DNA of 9,185 nt from Nostoc sp. CHAB 5715 (lineage in GTDB: Bacteria; Cyanobacteriota; Cyanobacteriia; Cyanobacteriales; Nostocaceae). The position numbers and the translations under genes are program-made. Of this stretch, positions 5,939-9,185 are shown one piece after another; the stretch's first letter is position 1, and each line of letters opens with the position of its first letter. The notes under the pieces are model-generated. The model searched no databases and had not been told where the DNA came from. It was given only the letters and a program-made list of their open reading frames with translations. Location of the stretch: contig NZ_JAIVFR010000083.1 of NCBI RefSeq assembly GCF_020829685.1, forward strand, positions 2,919-12,103. The letters are read 5' to 3'.

Positions 5939-6035
5939 GTCATTTGTCATTTGTCATTTGTCATTTGTCATTTGTCATTTGTCATTTGTCATTTGTCATT
6001 TGTCATTTGTCATTTGTCATTTGTCATTTGTCATT
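5939..6035. repeat. Perfect 13.9-copy GTCATTT heptamer array
   Basis: Thirteen complete, error-free GTCATTT units (5939-6029) plus GTCATT (6030-6035) lie directly after the LpxB-like stop. Because 7 is not a multiple of 3 and no unit phase has a stop, all three plus frames are open and give the same cyclic peptide SFVICHL. The minus strand has TGA in every frame. Confidence 0.98.
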
Positions 6036-6042
6036 CTTCCTC

Positions 6043-6087
6043 TGCTCCCTCTGCTCCCCCTGCTCCCCCTGCTCCCCCTGCTCCCTC
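6043..6087. repeat. Five-copy 9-bp TGCTCCCCC array
   Basis: Five 9-bp units: TGCTCCCTC, three TGCTCCCCC, TGCTCCCTC. The array is pyrimidine-only apart from one G per unit, and is separated from the heptamer array by 7 bp. It ends 12 bp before the stop of the convergent response regulator gene. Confidence 0.96.
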
Positions 6088-6099
6088 ATCCTCAGCCCG

Positions 6100-6825
6100 T
6101 TATGCTACCAACCCAGAACGTAAAGCCCTTACAGCAGCTTGGGTACGGTCATCAGCACACAGTTTATTTAGAATATTACGAACGTGGGTCTTCACAGTAC
6201 CAACTGTAATGTAGAGTTTTTCAGCAATTTGCCCATTGCTACACCCAGCTACAATCAACTCCAGGATTTCTAGTTCCCGTTGAGTCAAGGGATATGTTTC
6301 CAAAACTTGCTCGTATTCTGACGCTAACGCCTCAATTTTTACGGTCTTTGGCGTTTTATCAGAACCTTGGCTCTCTCCAGGAATACCTTGCCGCATTTTC
6401 CGCAATACCACGTTGGCAATTGCCGGATCAATCCAAGAATTACCGCCGTGAGTCGCTTGGATCGCCTCAGTTAATTTACTGATGCTTGTTTCTTTCATGT
6501 AATAAGAATCAGCACCCGCCGCGAAGGCTGCAAGTACAGCATCCTCTGTGTGATCCATTGTTAGGATGAGAATCTTCGTTGTCGTTTGCCCAGCTTCAGC
6601 TTGGTGGCGTTTGAATTTCCGGGTGAGTTCAATGCCATCCATGTCAGGCAAACCGATATCTACAACAGCTACATCTGGCTTTGCCGTTTCCAAAAGTTTT
6701 AGTCCTTGGGTAGCATTTGCTGCTTCGCCAATTACTTTCAATGCACTGTGAGCCTGCAATGCCGCTCTTAACCCCATTCGCGTTAAGTCATGATCTTCAA
6801 TTAAAATAATGCTAATTTCATTCAT
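6100..6825 (-). CDS. NarL/LuxR-family two-component response regulator
   Basis: A 241-residue cytosolic transcription factor with an N-terminal receiver and a C-terminal LuxR-type helix-turn-helix. The receiver has acidic residues E10 and D11, phosphoacceptor D56 in VVDIGLPDMDG, T89 in ILTMDHT and K111 in YYMKETS, so it is complete and should be phosphorylated. A linker of about 40 residues (146-178) leads to the DNA-binding part PLTQRELEILELIVAGCSNGQIAEKL... (179-240), with the recognition helix in VGTVKTHVRNIL. I chose ATG 6825 (MNEISIILIEDHD) because the receiver fold starts there; an ATG at 6861 would add 12 residues with no similarity to the fold. The partner kinase is not next door as an intact gene; the ghost kinase at 7261-7711 is a candidate former partner. 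Target genes are unknown. Confidence 0.92.
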   Translation of the reverse strand: MNEISIILIEDHDLTRMGLRAALQAHSALKVIGEAANATQGLKLLETAKPDVAVVDIGLPDMDGIELTRKFKRHQAEAGQTTTKILILTMDHTEDAVLAAFAAGADSYYMKETSISKLTEAIQATHGGNSWIDPAIANVVLRKMRQGIPGESQGSDKTPKTVKIEALASEYEQVLETYPLTQRELEILELIVAGCSNGQIAEKLYITVGTVKTHVRNILNKLCADDRTQAAVRALRSGLVA

Positions 6826-6861
6826 TGCTACACTCGCTCTTACGCTGTTTGCATCTTTCAA

Positions 6862-7146
6862 AGTATTACTTTTTGTAAGCGCTATCTTTTATTTTCCCAA
6901 ACCAAAGATAGATGATATTTCAACCAGTCTGCATCCACCGATAGAAATAGTAAATCTCTTATTTTTTAACATTTAGATAGAGAATAAATCTAGCTAGAGA
7001 TATATAGATACTTGCACAATAAGTATGAAAGATTGAGGCTAATGCCAAATTGCTCCTCCTGTGCTAAAAATTCAGCTTTTAGTTACCATGTTCCATTAGT
7101 GAATTACTATTATCTTGTATAAAGCTTACAAAAATGGACAAATTAC
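6862..7146. other. AT-rich upstream region of the response regulator
   Basis: No gene is supported in these 285 bp, which must contain the minus-strand promoter of the response regulator. Two dyads stand out: CTATCTTT (6882-6889) with AAAGATAG (6904-6911), and the 10-bp palindrome TCTAGCTAGA (6989-6998). The first is a plausible operator or leader hairpin near the start codon. This placement is inference only. Confidence 0.4.
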
Positions 7147-7239
7147 TAGGACTTACGCAAAAATCGCCCAAAAGCTTAATTTATCGAACCGCCAAGACGC
7201 CAAGAACGCCAAGAATTCGTAGAGCGTGCGTAAGTCCTA
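7147..7239. mobile_element. 93-bp miniature inverted-repeat element with 5-bp target duplication
   Basis: Terminal repeats TAGGACTTACGCA (7147-7159) and TGCGTAAGTCCTA (7227-7239) are perfect 13-bp complements. ATTAC flanks both sides (7142-7146 and 7240-7244), consistent with a 5-bp target duplication. The 67-bp interior has three GCCAAGA-type direct repeats (7191-7214) and no coding capacity. A transposase recognising these ends would have to be elsewhere. It sits just upstream of the PAS remnant, so it may have hit the ghost kinase gene. Confidence 0.85.
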
Positions 7240-7245
7240 ATTACA

Positions 7246-7384
7246 AAGGTAAAAATTATCTTACGAGAAAGTGAACGATGGTTTCGAGCGATTTTTAACC
7301 AAACCTTTGGATTCATTCGATTGATCCAGCTGATGAGCATCCTCATGGAAGAGAATCAGACGGCGTTAAAATTTGGTGGAATTA
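7246..7384 (+). pseudogene. PAS-domain remnant of a sensor histidine kinase
   Basis: The plus frame reads LRESERWFRAIFNQTFGFIR (7261-7320), then LIQLMSILMEENQTALKFGG (7321-7380). This matches the usual start of a cyanobacterial PAS domain, where one expects ESEERFRAIFNQTFQFIGL, a PDG turn and then EANQTALDFGGI. The PDG region is scrambled (LMSIL), the Gly of FIG is Arg, and the frame enters the element at 7385 and ends at TGA 7408-7410. The N-terminus and everything after this point are missing. It would originally have sensed a ligand or redox state in a membrane-bound or soluble kinase. Homology is judged from motif memory. Confidence 0.6.
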
Positions 7385-7515
7385 CTATAGGAATCATATT
7401 TGATTTTTGAAATTATCTACGTAGGCGGGGAGTGGGGAGTAGGGAGTAGGGAATACAGAATCACGCTTTTCGAGTTGTACGGAGATTTTTCAGAAATCAA
7501 ATCATAGTCCTATAG
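7385..7515. mobile_element. 131-bp miniature element with CTATAGGA ends
   Basis: The left end (7385-7411) and the reverse complement of the right end (7489-7515) agree at 22 of 27 bases, including the outer CTATAGGA and the inner TTTGATTT. The core has a degenerate GGGAGTA heptamer block (7427-7454). TA at the borders would fit a TA-targeting transposase, but the ends are themselves TATA-rich, so the target duplication is not certain. It lies inside the ghost kinase, between the PAS and ATPase remnants. Confidence 0.7.
7427..7454. repeat. GGGAGTA-type heptamer block, four units
   Basis: Four adjoining 7-bp units GGGGAGT, GGGGAGT, AGGGAGT, AGGGAAT lie within the 7385-7515 element. It shows that heptamer arrays also occur inside mobile elements here. 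Confidence 0.85.
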
Positions 7516-7555
7516 CAGCAAAGTAATTCGTTGTCCTTTGTGGGAAGCTTGTTAG

Positions 7556-7711
7556 CCTGACTTTTCACGGGATGTGGAAGACCGCGATCGCCAGGAAAAT
7601 ACTAACACAGGTCTAGCGATCGTTAAGAAAATTATCGAAATTTCAGGAGGTAGGATTACTTCAGATTCACAAATTGGTATAAGGAGTTACTTTATTATTT
7701 ACCTAATCTAA
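7556..7711 (+). pseudogene. C-terminal HATPase remnant of a histidine kinase
   Basis: The plus frame reads DRDRQENTNTGLAIVKK (7580-7630), then IIEISGGRITSDSQIGIRSY (7631-7690), ending FIIYLI and TAA at 7709-7711. This is the G2 box and the final strands of a GHKL kinase, where one expects GTGLGLAIVKKIVEIHGGRI...S. The G2 glycines are incomplete: NTGLAIV lacks the usual GLG step, so ATP-lid function would be lost. The frame is closed upstream by TAG at 7553-7555, and the H-box, N-box and G1 box are absent. It is likely the far end of the same broken gene as the PAS remnant at 7261. Confidence 0.7.
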
Positions 7712-8155
7712 CCAATCTGATGAGTACAACTACTCAAGCTGATGGTACACAAGAATGGTATGCAACTCTCACCAATGGCTGACGACGGTCGCTTGCTGAC
7801 TCAATTACAATTGTTTTAAGCTTAGTAAAGTATTTTATTTTACTTTCTATTAGCTATGTTTGCTGTCTTCAGGTTAATAGTTTTCGGTTTGTTAATTACC
7901 GAAACAGACTCATGATACAAGCTTCTAAATTTATTTATGGTAATTATTAATTTTGAATTCGTAGAGAAGCGACGTGACCTTCCCTAACTTTCTAGAGATG
8001 GTGGCAAAGCTCAACAAATATTGAATATTGTACGAAATGCCTTAGTCAATAAAGTTACAGATTTTAGATGTCCGAAAATATTATATTTTAGTTAGATAAT
8101 CTCAAAACAGGAATGTTATACATCAACCTATGTTTAGCGGCAAAAATAAAAACCG
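7712..8155. other. 444-bp region upstream of the receiver-kinase gene
   Basis: No intact gene is visible. Short open stretches (for example ATG at 7720, 20 codons) stop quickly. A 7-bp dyad TTTCGGT (7882-7888) with ACCGAAA (7898-7904) around a 9-base loop is the clearest structure. A short frame at about 7995-8090 reads RDGGKAQQILNIVRNALVN before TAG; it may be another decayed fragment, but I cannot assign it. The promoter of the downstream gene must be here. The sequence before 8156 is A-rich with no clear Shine-Dalgarno. Confidence 0.45.
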
Positions 8156-9175
8156 ATGGAAGATACGCTGAAAATTTTGGTTGTAGATGATGATGAAGTA
8201 GACCGGATGGCAGTCCGTTGCGCCCTGACTAAAGCAGGTATTCAAATGGAACTATCTGAAGTAGCCGATGGCAATGATGCGTTTTCTATTTTAAACACTA
8301 CTGTTTATGATTGTGTTTTCCTCGGCTATCGCTTACTAGATCGGGATGGATTAACCTTAATTGAACAGCTACGTTGTTCAGAAATTAAAGTTCCTTTAGT
8401 AGTCCTAACTGGTCAAGAAGATGAACAAACTGCTATCCAATTATTGAAAGCTGGTGCTACAGACTATCTCTCTAAGTCTAGAATATCTCCAGAAAATTTG
8501 GCACAAGTTTTGCGGAGTGCGATTCGGGTTTATGGGGCTGAAATACAGGTAGCTTTGGCAAAAGACCAGCTTAGAGAAAGTCATGAACAACTTATTCGTA
8601 AGAACCAAGAATTAGAGAGACAACAGCAACAGCTTCAAATACAAAACTTCAAGCTATCAGAGACATCAGTGCTAAAATCACATTTTTTAGCAACTATCTC
8701 CCACGAACTCAGAACGCCGATGAATGCGATTATTGGTTTTTCGCAAATACTGCTGCGTCCTAAGTTCGGTCAACTAACGCACCAGCAAGCAGATATGGTT
8801 GAACGCATCTTGAATAATGGGAAACATTTGCTGATGCTACTTAATGAAGTTCTGGACTTTTCCAATCTGGAAGCAGGACGATTAGATTTAAAAGCGGAAA
8901 GATTTGATGTCTCAAAGGTAATCAATCTCGCTGTAAGTGAAATGCGTTCCCTAGCTGATGCCAAAAATTTATCATTGTTAGTGCAAACCGATTTGCAAAA
9001 TACTTTAGTATATAATGATCCAGTTCGTGTCAAACAGATTTTAATTAATCTGCTCTCCAACGCCATTAAGTTCACAGAGTCTGGTGAAGTTTGGGTTGAA
9101 GTTAAAGAACTACCTGCAAATCGAGTAGCAATTATTGTTCGGGATACAGGTATTGGCATAGCATCCAGAGATTGA
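8156..9175 (+). CDS. Receiver plus histidine kinase hybrid, ending inside the ATPase domain
   Basis: A 339-residue protein with an N-terminal receiver (about 5-125), a Gln-rich coiled coil (131-170), a HisKA domain with H183 in ATISHELRTPMNAIIGFSQ, and the first part of the HATPase with N302 in the N box (NLLSNAIKFT) and a G1-like DTGIGIA (330-336). No transmembrane segment is seen, so it is cytosolic. Two defects are visible. The receiver reads DCVFLGYRLLDRDG: the expected phosphoacceptor Asp is G57, although D11-D13, T85 and K107 are kept. The reading frame stops at TGA 9173-9175 just after G1, so the F and G2 boxes are missing; a kinase of this type usually runs about 80 residues further. 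It could be a pseudogene, a C-terminally truncated protein, or affected by a sequencing error; the window ends 10 bases later. If expressed, it may bind but not be phosphorylated at the receiver. Confidence 0.85.
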   Translation: MEDTLKILVVDDDEVDRMAVRCALTKAGIQMELSEVADGNDAFSILNTTVYDCVFLGYRLLDRDGLTLIEQLRCSEIKVPLVVLTGQEDEQTAIQLLKAGATDYLSKSRISPENLAQVLRSAIRVYGAEIQVALAKDQLRESHEQLIRKNQELERQQQQLQIQNFKLSETSVLKSHFLATISHELRTPMNAIIGFSQILLRPKFGQLTHQQADMVERILNNGKHLLMLLNEVLDFSNLEAGRLDLKAERFDVSKVINLAVSEMRSLADAKNLSLLVQTDLQNTLVYNDPVRVKQILINLLSNAIKFTESGEVWVEVKELPANRVAIIVRDTGIGIASRD

Positions 9176-9185
9176 TTACCTTTGA

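Noticed and set aside
5914..6214. Overlapping plus-strand open frames of 69-87 codons through the repeat arrays
   Set aside because: They consist mainly of SFVICHL repeats caused by a stop-free 7-bp unit and low-complexity proline/serine runs from the 9-bp unit. There is no ribosome binding site or codon character.
7995..8093. Short frame RDGGKAQQILNIVRNALVN
   Set aside because: It faintly recalls an N-box (QILxNLLxNA) but the match is too weak and there is no start or flanking domain; noted only in the region description.

Overview
The window looks like chromosomal DNA of a filamentous, probably heterocyst-forming cyanobacterium (Nostoc, Anabaena, Calothrix or a relative). This rests on ten exact HIP1 octamers (GCGATCGC), abundant 7-bp tandem arrays (GTCATTT, AATGACT/C, GGCATTG, TATTCCC, GGGAGTA), small inverted-repeat elements in the spacers, and proteins of cyanobacterial type. 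No rRNA, tRNA, CRISPR array or intact transposase gene was seen.

Layout. At 1-311 is the C-terminal end of an FG-GAP/VCBS-type repeat protein, built on an exact 174-bp duplication. Three genes follow on the minus strand: a DJ-1/PfpI-like protein (2959-3672), a DppC/OppC-type ABC permease (1867-2763) and a ROK-family sugar kinase (557-1459), with a small putative membrane protein (1563-1772) between the last two. Spacers between them hold heptamer arrays that supply the ROK start codon and overlap the permease stop codon. From 3724 to 4573 there is no convincing gene. That stretch contains a 314-bp transposon-like element (4068-4381) with inverted ends and a 9-bp flanking duplication, a HIP1-centred hairpin and a heptamer array. 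On the plus strand, 4574-5935 encodes an LpxB-like (lipid-A-disaccharide synthase-related) protein. It converges on a NarL/LuxR-type response regulator (6100-6825, minus strand), and their 164-bp spacer is almost entirely two perfect microsatellite-like arrays. From 6862 to 8155 is decayed DNA: fragments of a PAS sensor histidine kinase broken up by two small mobile elements. At 8156-9175 lies a receiver plus histidine kinase protein whose receiver has lost its phosphoacceptor aspartate and whose kinase domain stops inside the G1 box.

How it fits together. The intact genes do not form an evident pathway. The right third is a two-component signalling neighbourhood (response regulator, ghost kinase, damaged receiver-kinase) that seems to be eroding. 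The most distinctive property is how far short repeats and non-autonomous mobile elements have filled the spacers and reached gene edges. I found no convincing evidence of a new multi-gene defence or biosynthetic system. The best leads are the receiver-kinase with G57 and early stop, the 4068-4381 element, and the gene-bordering heptamer arrays.
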